DNA of 64,000 nt, taken from assembly GCA_039800165.1 (NCBI GenBank), contig JBDLRH010000027.1, forward strand, positions 1-64,000, written 5' to 3'. Shown one piece after another: positions 33,905 through 46,212 of the stretch. Each line of letters starts with the position of its first letter. Position 1 is the first letter of the stretch. The notes below the pieces were generated by a model. That model had not been told where the DNA came from, did not search any database, and saw nothing but the letters and a program-made list of their open reading frames with translations. The stretch comes from JBDLRH01 sp039800165. Its GTDB lineage: Bacteria > Pseudomonadota > Gammaproteobacteria > Burkholderiales > Burkholderiaceae_C. The translations under genes and the position numbers were made by a program.

Positions 33905-34363
33905 GTGACCTACCTTGCCGAAACCCGAGCCTTTGCCGAGCGCCTCAAGCAGGCGCTGGAAGCCGCCGGGGTACGTCCGTCGCCCACGCGCGTGGCCAAC
34001 GAGTTCAACGGCCGCTACTGGGGCAAGAGCATCACGCCGCACACCGCGCGCAACTGGCTCATCGGCAAATCGATTCCCACGCAAGACAAGCTGCGGGTGC
34101 TGTCGGACTGGCTGCATGTCAGCCCCGACGTGCTGCGTTTTGGTGCGCTGCCTGCGCCGGTGCATGCCGGCGACCCCTGGGTGCAGGGCGCAGAGGGCGA
34201 CCTGGTGGACCGCGAGCTCATCCAGCGCTACCTGGCACTGGCCCCGCGCGACCGCAAGATCATCCGCGAGGTGGTGACGGCGATGGCGCTGGCGGCCACG
34301 GTGCGGCGTCACGAGCCTTCCACCGTGCTGCCCGTGACGCCGTCCGAACCGATGTCGTTTTGA
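33905..34363 (+). CDS. Small HTH transcriptional regulator (lambda-repressor-like)
   Basis: 152-residue protein with a Cro/cI-type helix-turn-helix: TYLAETRAFAERLKQALEAA, then RVANEFNGRYWGKSITPHTA and NWLIGKSIPTQDKLRVLSDW, ending HVSPDVLRFG. Similar small regulators are common in Comamonadaceae; their targets are unknown. The frame is open back to 33782, but the extra residues look non-coding, so GTG 33905 is chosen; GTG 33881 is an alternative. C-terminal third (LALAPRDRKIIREVVTAMAL) is helical. Confidence 0.7.
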   Translation: MTYLAETRAFAERLKQALEAAGVRPSPTRVANEFNGRYWGKSITPHTARNWLIGKSIPTQDKLRVLSDWLHVSPDVLRFGALPAPVHAGDPWVQGAEGDLVDRELIQRYLALAPRDRKIIREVVTAMALAATVRRHEPSTVLPVTPSEPMSF

Positions 34364-34413
34364 CGTCGTTGTTTGCCGGCCCGCGCGTGCGCTGCCGCCG
34401 CGCCTTCATCTGA

Positions 34414-35364
34414 TCATCCCAAGGACCGGGGCGGCGGCACCTGCTGCGCCAGCGCCTCGATCTCCTGCCGCGTGCCCAGCGCAGACGCCTCCTGCGCCAC
34501 CGAGGCCGAGCCCGCAGCCACGCCCCAGCGCAGCGCCTCGCGCGCGTGCTGGCCGCGCGACAGGCTCCAGAGGATGGCAGCCAGCATGCTGTCACCTGCA
34601 CCGGTGGTGCTCTTGACCGGCATGCTCAGCCCGCCCACGCGCCAGGTGCCGTCGCGGGTGGCCAGCAGCGCGCCTTCGGCGCCGAGCGACAGCACCACCG
34701 TCTCGCTGGTACGCATGCGCACCCAGGCCTGCGCCGCCTCGCGCTGGTCGTCCGCGCTGTTCAGCGGCTGACCGGTGCACTCGCGCAGTTCATCGAGGCT
34801 CGGCTTCACCAGGTCCACCCCCGCACGCAGGCCCGCGGCCAGCGCCTCGCCCGATGCGTCCAGCGCAATGCGGCAGCCCATGGCCTTCAGCCGCCGCGCG
34901 ATCGTGTTGTAGGCATCGGCCGGCATGCCCTGCGGCAAGCTGCCGCTGAGCACCACCCAATCGGCCAGCGGGCGCGATGCCGCCTCGAACACCGCGTTGA
35001 AGCAGGCCTGCACCGCCTGCGCATCGAGCACCGGCCCGGGCATCACGAAGCGGTACTCCTCGCCGCTGGCCTGCTCCACCACCGACAGGTTGTCGCGCGT
35101 GAGGCCGCTCACCTCGACCGCGCGCGCGGCCACGCCTTCGCCGTGCAGCAGCTGCCCGAGCAGGGCGCCGGTCAGGCCGGCGGCGGTATGCAGCGCCAGC
35201 ACGTCGGCCCCCAGCCGCGTGAGCACGCGCGCCACGTTCAGGCCACCGCCGCCCGGGTAGACGGTGGGCGCGTCGCAGCGCAGCTTCACCGTGGGTTGCA
35301 GGCGTTCGGTGCGCGTGGCGCGGTCCACCGACGGATTGAAGGTGACTGTCAGGATGCGGGCCAT
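34414..35364 (-). CDS. PfkB family hexose-phosphate kinase (1-phosphofructokinase type)
   Basis: Ribokinase-fold sugar kinase, 316 residues. ILTVTFNPSVDRATRTERL and YPGGGGLNVARVLTRLG are the N-terminal signature of the FruK/PfkB/LacC group; KSTTGAGDSMLAAI is the catalytic GAGD loop with the base Asp. The group phosphorylates fructose 1-phosphate, fructose 6-phosphate or tagatose 6-phosphate; which one is used here cannot be decided. No fru PTS genes are near. Divergent from recG with a 30-base gap between start codons. Confidence 0.87.
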   Translation of the reverse strand: MARILTVTFNPSVDRATRTERLQPTVKLRCDAPTVYPGGGGLNVARVLTRLGADVLALHTAAGLTGALLGQLLHGEGVAARAVEVSGLTRDNLSVVEQASGEEYRFVMPGPVLDAQAVQACFNAVFEAASRPLADWVVLSGSLPQGMPADAYNTIARRLKAMGCRIALDASGEALAAGLRAGVDLVKPSLDELRECTGQPLNSADDQREAAQAWVRMRTSETVVLSLGAEGALLATRDGTWRVGGLSMPVKSTTGAGDSMLAAILWSLSRGQHAREALRWGVAAGSASVAQEASALGTRQEIEALAQQVPPPRSLG

Positions 35365-35394
35365 GCGCACAGTATGCAGCGTCAAAATGCATGC

Positions 35395-37521
<2,127 letters not shown>

Positions 37522-37530
37522 GATTCGCGC

Positions 37531-38523
37531 ATGACCCTCACCGAACTGCGCTACATCGTCGCCGTCGCGCGCGAGAAGCACTTTGGCCGCGCGGCTGAAG
37601 CCTGCTTCGTGTCGCAGCCCACGCTGTCGGTCGCGATCAAGAAGCTCGAGGAGGAGCTGGAGGTCAAGCTGTTCGAGCGCAGCGCCAACGAAGTGGCGGT
37701 CACGCCGCTGGGCGAGGAGATCGTGCGCCAGGCGCAGGGCGTGCTGGAGCAGGCCGCCGCGATCAAGGAGATCGCCAAGCGTGGCAAGGACCCGCTGGCC
37801 GGCGCGCTCAAGCTCGGCATCATCTACACCATCGGTCCCTACCTGCTGCCGGACCTGGTGCGCCAGGCGATTGCGCGCACGCCGCAGATGCCGCTGATGC
37901 TGCAGGAGAACTTCACCGTCAAGCTGCTGGAGATGCTGCGCACCGGCGAGATCGACTGCGCCATCCTGGCCGAGCCCTTCCCCGACACTGGCCTGGCGGT
38001 CGCGCCGCTGTATGACGAGCCGTTTGTGGCCGCGGTGCCGCGCAACCATCCGCTGGCGCAGCAGAAGTCGGTGCATGCCGAGGCGCTCAAGCAAGAGACG
38101 ATGCTGCTGCTGGGCAACGGCCACTGCTTTCGCGACCATGTGCTGGAGGTGTGCCCCGAGTTCGCGCGCTTTTCCAGCGACGCCGAAGGCATCCGCAAGA
38201 GCTTCGAGGGTTCGAGCCTCGAGACCATCAAGCACATGGTGGCCGCCGGCATGGGCGTGACGCTGGTGCCGCGGCTCAGCGTGCCGCGCGATGCCCTTGA
38301 TGCGAAAAAGCGGCGCCCGTCGGCGGCTGCCGATGCCGCGGCCGCGGTGGGCGACGACGGTTATGTGCGCTACCTGCCGATCACCGATGCGCAGGGTGGC
38401 GAGCCGCCGACGCGGCGCGTGGTGCTGGCGTGGCGGCGCAGCTTCACCCGCTACGAGGCGATCGCCGCGCTGCGCAATGCGGTCTACGCCTGCGAGCTGC
38501 CGGGCGTGAAGCGCCTGTCGTGA
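37531..38523 (+). CDS. oxyR: Hydrogen peroxide-sensing LysR regulator OxyR
   Basis: 330-residue LTTR with N-terminal HTH (MTLTELRYIVAVAREKHFG, ACFVSQPTLSVAIKKLEEEL) and a peroxide-sensing domain. GHCFRDHVLEVC places the redox cysteines at 199 and 208, the same numbers as in E. coli OxyR, with the resolving Cys intact. A ~20-residue insert rich in Ala (KKRRPSAAADAAAAVGDDG) near residue 255 is longer than in E. coli. Co-directional with recG and ubiA. Confidence 0.93.
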   Translation: MTLTELRYIVAVAREKHFGRAAEACFVSQPTLSVAIKKLEEELEVKLFERSANEVAVTPLGEEIVRQAQGVLEQAAAIKEIAKRGKDPLAGALKLGIIYTIGPYLLPDLVRQAIARTPQMPLMLQENFTVKLLEMLRTGEIDCAILAEPFPDTGLAVAPLYDEPFVAAVPRNHPLAQQKSVHAEALKQETMLLLGNGHCFRDHVLEVCPEFARFSSDAEGIRKSFEGSSLETIKHMVAAGMGVTLVPRLSVPRDALDAKKRRPSAAADAAAAVGDDGYVRYLPITDAQGGEPPTRRVVLAWRRSFTRYEAIAALRNAVYACELPGVKRLS

Positions 38524-38539
38524 ACGGAGCGCTCAAGCG

Positions 38540-39442
38540 ATGTCTGCCCGGGGCCACGCCGTTGCCACGCGATCGCGCGCATCGCTCTACCTTGACCTGA
38601 TCCGCTGGGACCGGCCCGCCGGCTGGCTGCTGCTGCTGTGGCCCACCCTCAGCGCGCTGTGGGTGGCGGCGCAGGGCTGGCCGGGATGGCATCTGCTGGC
38701 GGTGTTCAGCCTCGGCACCATCCTGATGCGCAGCGCGGGCTGCTGCGTCAATGATGTGGCCGACCGCGACTTCGACCGCCACGTCAAGCGCACCGCGCAG
38801 CGGCCGGTCACCTCCGGGCAGGTGTCGGTGAAAGAGGCGCTGGCGCTGGGCGCGGTGCTGGCCCTGTGCGCATTCGGGCTGGTGCTCACCACCAACCTGA
38901 CGACGGTGGCCTGGTCGTTCGCGGCGCTGGCGGTCACGCTGATCTACCCGTTTGCCAAGCGCGCGGTGTCGATGCCGCAGGCGGTGCTGGGCATCGCCTT
39001 CAGCTTTGGCATCCCGATGGCGTTTGCCGCGGTGCAGGCCGAGGTGCCGCTGCTGGCGTGGGGGCTGCTGGTGGCCAACCTGTTCTGGGTGCTGGCCTAT
39101 GACACCGAGTACGCGATGGTGGACCGCGACGATGACCTGAGGATCGGCATGAAGACCTCGGCCATCACGCTCGGGCGCCTTGACGTGATGGCGGTGATGG
39201 CCTTCTATGCGGTGTATTTGCTGTCATGGGCGGCGCTGCTGCTGCCGCGCATGCAGGGCTGGCCGCCGCTCGCGGTGGCGGCTTTTGCGGCAGGCCTGCT
39301 GGCCGCAGCGGTGCAGGCGATGTGGCACTACGCGCTGATCCGCGAGCGCAGCCGCGAGGGCTGCTTCCAGGCGTTCCGCCTGAACCACTGGGTAGGGTTT
39401 GCGGTGTTTGCCGGCCTGGCGCTCGGCTACGCCCTGCGCTGA
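38540..39442 (+). CDS. ubiA: 4-hydroxybenzoate octaprenyltransferase
   Basis: Membrane prenyltransferase attaching the polyprenyl tail in ubiquinone synthesis. Both Asp-rich motifs are present: NDVADRDFDRHVKRT (first, about residue 71) and DTEYAMVDRDDD (second, about 190), set among roughly eight helices. 300 residues, ATG 38540, 17 bases after oxyR. No ubiC is adjacent. Confidence 0.94.
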   Translation: MSARGHAVATRSRASLYLDLIRWDRPAGWLLLLWPTLSALWVAAQGWPGWHLLAVFSLGTILMRSAGCCVNDVADRDFDRHVKRTAQRPVTSGQVSVKEALALGAVLALCAFGLVLTTNLTTVAWSFAALAVTLIYPFAKRAVSMPQAVLGIAFSFGIPMAFAAVQAEVPLLAWGLLVANLFWVLAYDTEYAMVDRDDDLRIGMKTSAITLGRLDVMAVMAFYAVYLLSWAALLLPRMQGWPPLAVAAFAAGLLAAAVQAMWHYALIRERSREGCFQAFRLNHWVGFAVFAGLALGYALR

Positions 39443-39466
39443 AGGCAGGGCGCGAGGGCGTGGCCC

Positions 39467-39661
39467 TTACTCGGCCTTTTTGGCGGCCTTCTTGCCCGAC
39501 TTCTTGGCCTTGCTGGCCTTCTTCTTCGCCGGCGCCGGCTTGCTGCTGGAGTCAGACTGCGCGGCAGGCGAAGCGGGGGTGGCAGGCGTTGCCGGGGCGG
39601 CGGTTTGGGCGGCGGCAGCGAACACCGAGGCGCTGATCAGGGCGGCGAGCAGGGATTTCAT
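39467..39661 (-). CDS. Small exported Lys/Ala-rich protein
   Basis: 64 residues. MKSLLAALISASVFAAAAQ is a signal peptide; the mature ~45 residues are almost wholly Ala, Pro, Thr, Ser and Lys, ending in a KKKASKAKKSGKKAAKK-like basic tail. AGGA lies upstream of ATG 39661. Such small basic exported proteins recur in Comamonadaceae; function unknown. It might bind DNA, polyphosphate or anionic cell-wall polymer, but that is a guess from charge. It converges on ubiA. The 240 bases from its start to proC show no other feature I can support. Confidence 0.65.
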   Translation of the reverse strand: MKSLLAALISASVFAAAAQTAAPATPATPASPAAQSDSSSKPAPAKKKASKAKKSGKKAAKKAE

Positions 39662-39901
39662 GAGGGTTCCTGAAGTGAACGAAGGGTGAGCGACCCGACC
39701 GCCACGCCCATGCAAGGCGCCGCTTGCCAAGCCGCTCACATGACTAACGGGTGGCGCAGGCCCGCGTTGACCCTCACGCGCAAAGTTTGTGCAACCGGTG
39801 GCAACGCCCACCTTGCCCGCGCCCGCGCTTTACCCCTGTACTTCACCCCTGCGCGTTGAGCGCCGGCGCACCAAGGACGCCAGCTTTCGCCTTGCGCTGG
39901 T

Positions 39902-40735
39902 TCAACGCCCGAACTCGTCGCCGAGTTCCTTGGCGCGGTCGCGCGCGGCGCGCAAGGCCTTGGCAAACAGCGCATCCACCGCATCGGACTGCATCGAGGT
40001 GATCGCGGCATGGGTGGTGCCGCCCTTGGAGGTGACCCGCTCGCGCAGCACCGCAGGCGGCTCATCCGAGCGCTGCGCCAGTGCCGAGGCACCCGCGAAG
40101 GTGCCGATGGCCAGGCGTTGCGCCTGCCCGGCGCTCAGCCCCATCTCGATGGCTGCAGCGGTCATTGCTTCGATGAAGAAGAACACATACGCCGGCCCCG
40201 AGCCCGACAGCGCGGTCACCGCATCAAGCAGTTCTTCGCGTTCCACCCACAGCAACTCGCCGGTCGGGCGCAGCACCTGCTCGACGGTGGCACGGTCGTC
40301 GGCGCTGGCGGCGGGGCGGGCGAACAGCGCGGTCATGCCCTGACCGATCAGCGCGGGCGTGTTGGGCATCGCGCGCACCACACGCTCGCTGCCCAGCCAC
40401 TTCGCAATGCTGTCGCTTCGGATGCCGGCGGCCACGCTCAGGTGCAGCGCGTTCGCGGTGAACGGCTGCACCGGCCGCGCCGCATCGCCAAAGGTCTGCG
40501 GCTTGACGGCCCACACCACCAGCGTCGCCTGGCGCAGCGCCTCGCCGGCGTGCGCCTCGGCCTGCACGCCGTGGTCGGTACGCAGCTTGTCGCGCGCGGC
40601 TTCGAAGGGCTCGACCACGCTGATGCGATCCGGCGGCAGGCCCTGGCGCACCAGGCCGCCGATGATGGCGCTGGCCATGTTGCCGCCGCCGATGAAGGCG
40701 ATGCGGGCATCCGTGGGCAGGGGATGGGGCTTCAT
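39902..40735 (-). CDS. proC: Pyrroline-5-carboxylate reductase
   Basis: Last step of proline synthesis, NAD(P)H-dependent. The N-terminal Rossmann motif is IAFIGGGNMASAIIGGLV; VWAVKPQ, RAMPNTPALIGQGMTAL and ALSGSGPAYVFFFIEAM are family signatures, and TSKGGTTHAAI the C-terminal conserved loop. 277 residues from ATG 40735. Divergent from glpK across 170 bases that hold no clear regulator site. Confidence 0.95.
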   Translation of the reverse strand: MKPHPLPTDARIAFIGGGNMASAIIGGLVRQGLPPDRISVVEPFEAARDKLRTDHGVQAEAHAGEALRQATLVVWAVKPQTFGDAARPVQPFTANALHLSVAAGIRSDSIAKWLGSERVVRAMPNTPALIGQGMTALFARPAASADDRATVEQVLRPTGELLWVEREELLDAVTALSGSGPAYVFFFIEAMTAAAIEMGLSAGQAQRLAIGTFAGASALAQRSDEPPAVLRERVTSKGGTTHAAITSMQSDAVDALFAKALRAARDRAKELGDEFGR

Positions 40736-40905
40736 GTGAATGCGGTCCATGGGTTGCGTGGCGCTTGACCCGCACGCATCCACAACGCCGGGCACGCCAT
40801 CACCGATGCGCCATTGTCGCCGCAGCGCCGGTGCGGTGACCCGGGCGGCTGCGCGCGGGGCGCTTGCGTTAACCTTCTGCGCCAGCAGTCACGCCGGGAG
40901 AAGCC

Positions 40906-42391
<1,486 letters not shown>

Positions 42392-42399
<8 letters not shown>

Positions 42400-44041
42400 G
42401 CCCCTGCCCACCGAGCGCGCCGCCCTGCTGGCGCGGCTGGCCGAGCCGCGCGCATGGGACATCGCTGTCGTCGGCGGCGGTGCCAGCGGGCTGGGCGTGG
42501 CGCTTGATGCGGCAGCGCGTGGCCTGAGCGTGGTGCTGCTCGAGTCGCACGACTTTGCCAAGGGCACGTCCTCGCGCGCCACCAAGCTGCTGCACGGGGG
42601 TGTGCGCTACCTGGCGCAGGGCAACCTGTCGCTGGTGCGCGAGGCGCTGCACGAGCGCGCCACCATCCTGCGCAATGCACCGCACCTGTCGCAGCCGCTG
42701 GCCTTCGTGATGCCGGCCTACCGCTGGTGGGAAGCGCCGTTCTACGGGCTCGGCCTGAAGGCCTACGACCGCCTGGCGGGCGATGCCGGTCTGGGCGCCA
42801 CCGAATGGCTGGGCGCCGCCGGGGTGCGCGCCGCGCTGCCCAATGTTCGCACCGAGGGCTTGCGCGGCGGCGTGCGCTACTGGGACGCGCAGTTCGACGA
42901 CGCGCGGCTGGCGCTGGCGCTGGCACGTACCGCTGCGGCCCAGGGTGCGCTGCTGGTCAACCACTGCGCGGTCACGGCGGTGCTGCACGACGCCGGCCGG
43001 GTGAGCGGGCTGACCTGCGAAGACCGCGAGTCGGGTGCGTCGTTTCGGGTGCAGGCGCGCTGCGTCATCAATGCCACCGGGGTGTGGGTGGACGAGTTGC
43101 GCCAGCGCGAGCCGGGCGCGGCGGCGGTGCGGCCGCTGGTCGCGCCGAGCCAGGGCGTGCATCTGGTGGTCGATGCCGACTTCCTGCCGGGGCAACAGGC
43201 GCTGCTGGTGCCGCGCACCCGCGACGGCCGGGTGCTGTTTGCGGTGCCGTGGCTGGGCAAGGTGATCCTGGGCACCACCGACACACCGCGCGCCGACACG
43301 GTGCGCGAGCCGCAGCCTTTTGCCGACGAGGTCGACTTCATCCTGCGCGAAGCGGCGGACGTGCTGGCGCGCGCGCCGCGCGCAGCCGACGTGCGCAGCT
43401 GCTGGGTGGGCCTGCGGCCGCTGGTGCGGCCCGAGGCGGCGGGAGAGGGGGGCGCGGGATCGGCGGGTGGTGGCACGGCGGGCATCAGCCGTGAGCACCT
43501 GGTGCAGGTCAGCCCGGGCGGCCTGGTCACGGTCACCGGCGGCAAGTGGACCACCTACCGCAGCATGGCACGGGATGTATTGCGCCGCTGCGCAGCCGAG
43601 GGCCTGGTTGCCACAGGCGCCAGAGGCATAGACGAAGTGACTGCTAACTTGCCGCTGGTGGGCGCCGCCACGGGGCAGGCGCCGCAACTGCAGGGCGGGT
43701 GGGCGGCCTACGGCAGCGAACGCGACCGGGCGCAGGCCCTGCCGGGTGCAGACGCCTGGCTGGCCGACGGCCTGAGCGAGGCAATGGTGCGCTTTGCGGC
43801 GCGCCATGAATATGCGCGCACGGTGGAAGATGTGCTGGCGCGGCGCAGCCGGCTGCTGTTTCTGGATGCCGCGGCGGCAGCGCGCGCCGCTCCCGCGGTG
43901 GCGCGGGTGCTGGCCGAGGAGACCGGGCGCGACCCGCAGGCGCAGGCCTTCACCGCCCTGGCGCAGGCCTGGGCCGGGGCGGCAGCCCGGCCAGTCGCCC
44001 CGGCAGCGGCGCCCGCCGCCGCCCGCCCCGCGGGGCTTTGA
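42392..44041 (+). CDS. glpD: Aerobic glycerol-3-phosphate dehydrogenase
   Basis: FAD membrane-associated enzyme oxidising glycerol 3-phosphate to DHAP with electrons to quinone. IAVVGGGASGLGVALDAAAR is the FAD-binding motif, SSRATKLLHGGVRYLAQGN the FAD/phosphate signature; VTVTGGKWTTYRSMA and the C-terminal EYARTVEDVLARRSRLLF domain follow. 549 residues from GTG 42392; a Gly/Ala insert (GEGGAGSAGGGTAG) breaks a loop near residue 355. The stop codon overlaps the -35 box of the ribosomal promoter. Confidence 0.94.
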
Positions 44042-44066
44042 CAGCCTTTGCGTTTGCAGTCATAAT
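44038..44066 (+). promoter_or_regulatory. Sigma-70 promoter of the spc/alpha ribosomal operon
   Basis: TTGACA (44038-44043), 17-base spacer, CATAAT (44061-44066): a near-consensus promoter. The -35 box overlaps the glpD TGA stop. It lies about 155 bases before rplN, leaving a leader of ~150 bases. Confidence 0.85.
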
Positions 44067-44171
44067 CGCGGGCTCCGCCTGAAAAAGGCAGGGGTTTCTG
44101 CCCAGCGAAAGCGCTGTGCCCACAGGGGGCGCGGCGAAGACGACGGGCCCAAGACTGACCAGTGGTGAGCG

Positions 44172-44190
44172 TTCGGGGATGTTCCCCGAA
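44172..44190 (+). promoter_or_regulatory. Leader hairpin before rplN
   Basis: Perfect 8-bp stem TTCGGGGA-TGT-TCCCCGAA within the mRNA leader, 32 bases before the rplN ATG. No T-tract, so more likely a structural or autoregulatory element than a terminator. The rest of the 180-base gap shows only GC-rich short repeats. Confidence 0.5.
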
Positions 44191-44222
44191 AGACCCCTGG
44201 TACAAGTTGGGAATGTACTGAC

Positions 44223-44591
44223 ATGATCCAAACCGAATCCCGGCTCGAAGTTGCCGACAACACGGGTGCGAAGTCCGTTCTTTGCATCAAGGTGCTCGGC
44301 GGCTCCAAGCGTCGCTACGCCAGCGTGGGCGACATCATCAAGGTGAGCATCAAGGAAGCCGCTCCGCGTGGCCGCGTCAAGAAGGGCGAGGTCTACAGCG
44401 CCGTCGTCGTGCGCACCGCCAAGGGCATCCGCCGCAGCGATGGCTCGCTCGTCAAGTTCGACGGCAACGCCGCCGTGCTGCTCAACAACAAGCTGGAGCC
44501 CATCGGCACCCGCATCTTCGGCCCGGTCACGCGCGAACTGCGCACCGAGCGCTTCATGAAGATCGTGTCGCTGGCGCCCGAAGTTCTGTAA
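44223..44591 (+). CDS. rplN: 50S ribosomal protein L14
   Basis: First gene of the operon. 122 residues starting MIQTESRLEVADNTGAKSVL with the L14 signature region and ending RFMKIVSLAPEVL. rpsQ, normally directly upstream, is absent; glpD is there instead, so spc is separated from S10 in this genome. Confidence 0.98.
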   Translation: MIQTESRLEVADNTGAKSVLCIKVLGGSKRRYASVGDIIKVSIKEAAPRGRVKKGEVYSAVVVRTAKGIRRSDGSLVKFDGNAAVLLNNKLEPIGTRIFGPVTRELRTERFMKIVSLAPEVL

Positions 44592-44600
44592 GGAAGCGCC

Positions 44601-44921
44601 ATGAACAAGATCCGCAAGGGCGACGAAGTCATCGTGCTGGCCGGCCGCGACAAGGGCAAGCGCGGCAAGGTCACGCTGCGCAAGGACGCAGACCACGTGG
44701 TCATCGAGGGCATCAACCTGGTGAAGAAGCACACCAAGCCCAATCCGATGAAGGGCACCACCGGCGGCATCGTCGAGAAGTCCATGCCGATCCACCAGTC
44801 GAACGTGGCGATCTACAACGCCGCCACGGGCAAGGCCGACCGCGTGGGCATCAAGGTGCAGGCCGACGGCAAGCGCGTGCGCGTCTACAAGTCCAGCGGC
44901 GAAGAGATCAAGGTGGCATAA
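44601..44921 (+). CDS. rplX: 50S ribosomal protein L24
   Basis: 106 residues with the KOW motif near the N-terminus (KGDEVIVLAGRDKGKRGKV), an initiator of 50S assembly. Its TAA stop abuts the rplE ATG without spacing. Confidence 0.98.
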   Translation: MNKIRKGDEVIVLAGRDKGKRGKVTLRKDADHVVIEGINLVKKHTKPNPMKGTTGGIVEKSMPIHQSNVAIYNAATGKADRVGIKVQADGKRVRVYKSSGEEIKVA

Positions 44922-45461
44922 ATGGCACGTCTGCAGCAACACTACCGCGAAAAAGTCGTTCCCGAACTCACCAAGAAGTTCGGCTACAAGTCGCCGATGC
45001 AGGTGCCGCGCCTGACCAAGATCACGCTGAACATGGGCGTGAGCGAGGCGGTGGCCGACAAGAAGGTGATGGACAACGCCGTGGGCGACCTCACCAAGAT
45101 CGCCGGCCAGAAGCCGGTGGTCACCAAGGCCAAGAAGGCCATCGCCGGCTTCAAGATCCGTGAAGGCCAGGCGATCGGCTGCATGGTCACCCTGCGCGGC
45201 GTGCGCATGTATGAATTCCTCGACCGCTTCGTCACCGTGGCGCTGCCGCGCGTGCGCGACTTCCGCGGCATCTCGGGGCGCGCCTTTGACGGCCGTGGCA
45301 ACTACAACATCGGCGTCAAGGAACAGATCATCTTCCCCGAGATCGAGTACGACAAGGTCGATGCCCTGCGCGGCCTGAACATCAGCATCACCACGACGGC
45401 CAAGACCGACGAGGAGTGCAAGGCACTGCTCGCGGGCTTCCGTTTCCCATTCAAGAACTGA
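44922..45461 (+). CDS. rplE: 50S ribosomal protein L5
   Basis: 179 residues, 5S rRNA-binding protein. LTKITLNMGVSEAVADKKVM is the L5 signature; IREGQAIGCMVTLRG and DFRGISGRAFDGRGNYNIGV are conserved. Start ATG 44922 directly after the rplX stop. Confidence 0.98.
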   Translation: MARLQQHYREKVVPELTKKFGYKSPMQVPRLTKITLNMGVSEAVADKKVMDNAVGDLTKIAGQKPVVTKAKKAIAGFKIREGQAIGCMVTLRGVRMYEFLDRFVTVALPRVRDFRGISGRAFDGRGNYNIGVKEQIIFPEIEYDKVDALRGLNISITTTAKTDEECKALLAGFRFPFKN

Positions 45462-45469
45462 GGTGGCAC

Positions 45470-45775
45470 GTGGCTAAGGTAGCTTTGATCCAGCGCGAGC
45501 TCAAGCGCGAAAAACTCGTGGCGAAGTTCGCCAAGAAGTACGCCGAGCTCAAGGCCGTCGCCAAGGACGCCAAGAAGAGCGACGAAGAGCGCGATGCCGC
45601 TCGCGCCGCCCTGCAGAAGATTCCGCGCAACGCCAACCCGACTCGCCAGCGCAACCGCTGCGAGATCACCGGCCGCCCGCGTGGCACGTTCCGCCAGTTC
45701 GGCCTGGGCCGCGCCAAGATCCGTGAAATGGCCTTCGCCGGCGACATCCCCGGCGTGACCAAGGCCAGCTGGTAA
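45470..45775 (+). CDS. rpsN: 30S ribosomal protein S14 (zinc-free form)
   Basis: 101 residues from GTG 45470 (VAKVALIQRELKREKLVAKF). The C-terminal RNRCEITGRPRGTFRQFGL contains a single Cys, so this is the long, zinc-independent C- type S14. The frame is open upstream into rplE, but GTG 45470 gives the family length. Confidence 0.97.
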   Translation: MAKVALIQRELKREKLVAKFAKKYAELKAVAKDAKKSDEERDAARAALQKIPRNANPTRQRNRCEITGRPRGTFRQFGLGRAKIREMAFAGDIPGVTKASW

Positions 45776-45792
45776 GGCAGGAGAGTTTCGAC

Positions 45793-46188
45793 ATGAGCAT
45801 GAGTGATCCCATCTCCGACCTGCTGACCCGCATCCGCAATGCGCAGATGGTGGCCAAGCCCACCGTCAGCGTGCCGTCGTCCAAGGTCAAGGTCGCCATC
45901 GTCCAGGTGCTGAAGGACGAGGGCTACATCGACGGCTTCCAGGTCAAGAGCGAAGGCGGCAAGTCCGAGCTCGAAATCGCGCTGAAGTACTACGCCGGCC
46001 GTCCGGTGATCGAGCGCATCGAGCGCGTGAGCCGTCCCGGCCTGCGCGTGTACAAGGGCCGCGACGCCATCCCCCAGGTCCAGAACGGGCTGGGTGTGGC
46101 CATCGTGACCACGCCCAAGGGCGTGATGACCGACCGCAAGGCGCGCGCTACCGGTGTCGGTGGCGAAGTGCTGTGCTACGTCGCCTAA
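45793..46188 (+). CDS. rpsH: 30S ribosomal protein S8
   Basis: 131 residues, MSMSDPISDLLTRIRNAQM start and RATGVGGEVLCYVA end. In E. coli S8 is the translational repressor of the spc operon; whether it acts on this mRNA is untested. Confidence 0.98.
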   Translation: MSMSDPISDLLTRIRNAQMVAKPTVSVPSSKVKVAIVQVLKDEGYIDGFQVKSEGGKSELEIALKYYAGRPVIERIERVSRPGLRVYKGRDAIPQVQNGLGVAIVTTPKGVMTDRKARATGVGGEVLCYVA

Positions 46189-46212
46189 GCCGCGGAACGG
46201 AGGAAACCTGAA

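Noticed and set aside
40736..40905. Glycerol regulator operator upstream of glpK
   Set aside because: No convincing palindrome or GlpR-type site can be seen in the gap.
44067..44222. Riboswitch in the rplN leader
   Set aside because: No conserved riboswitch core was recognisable; only a simple hairpin is supported.
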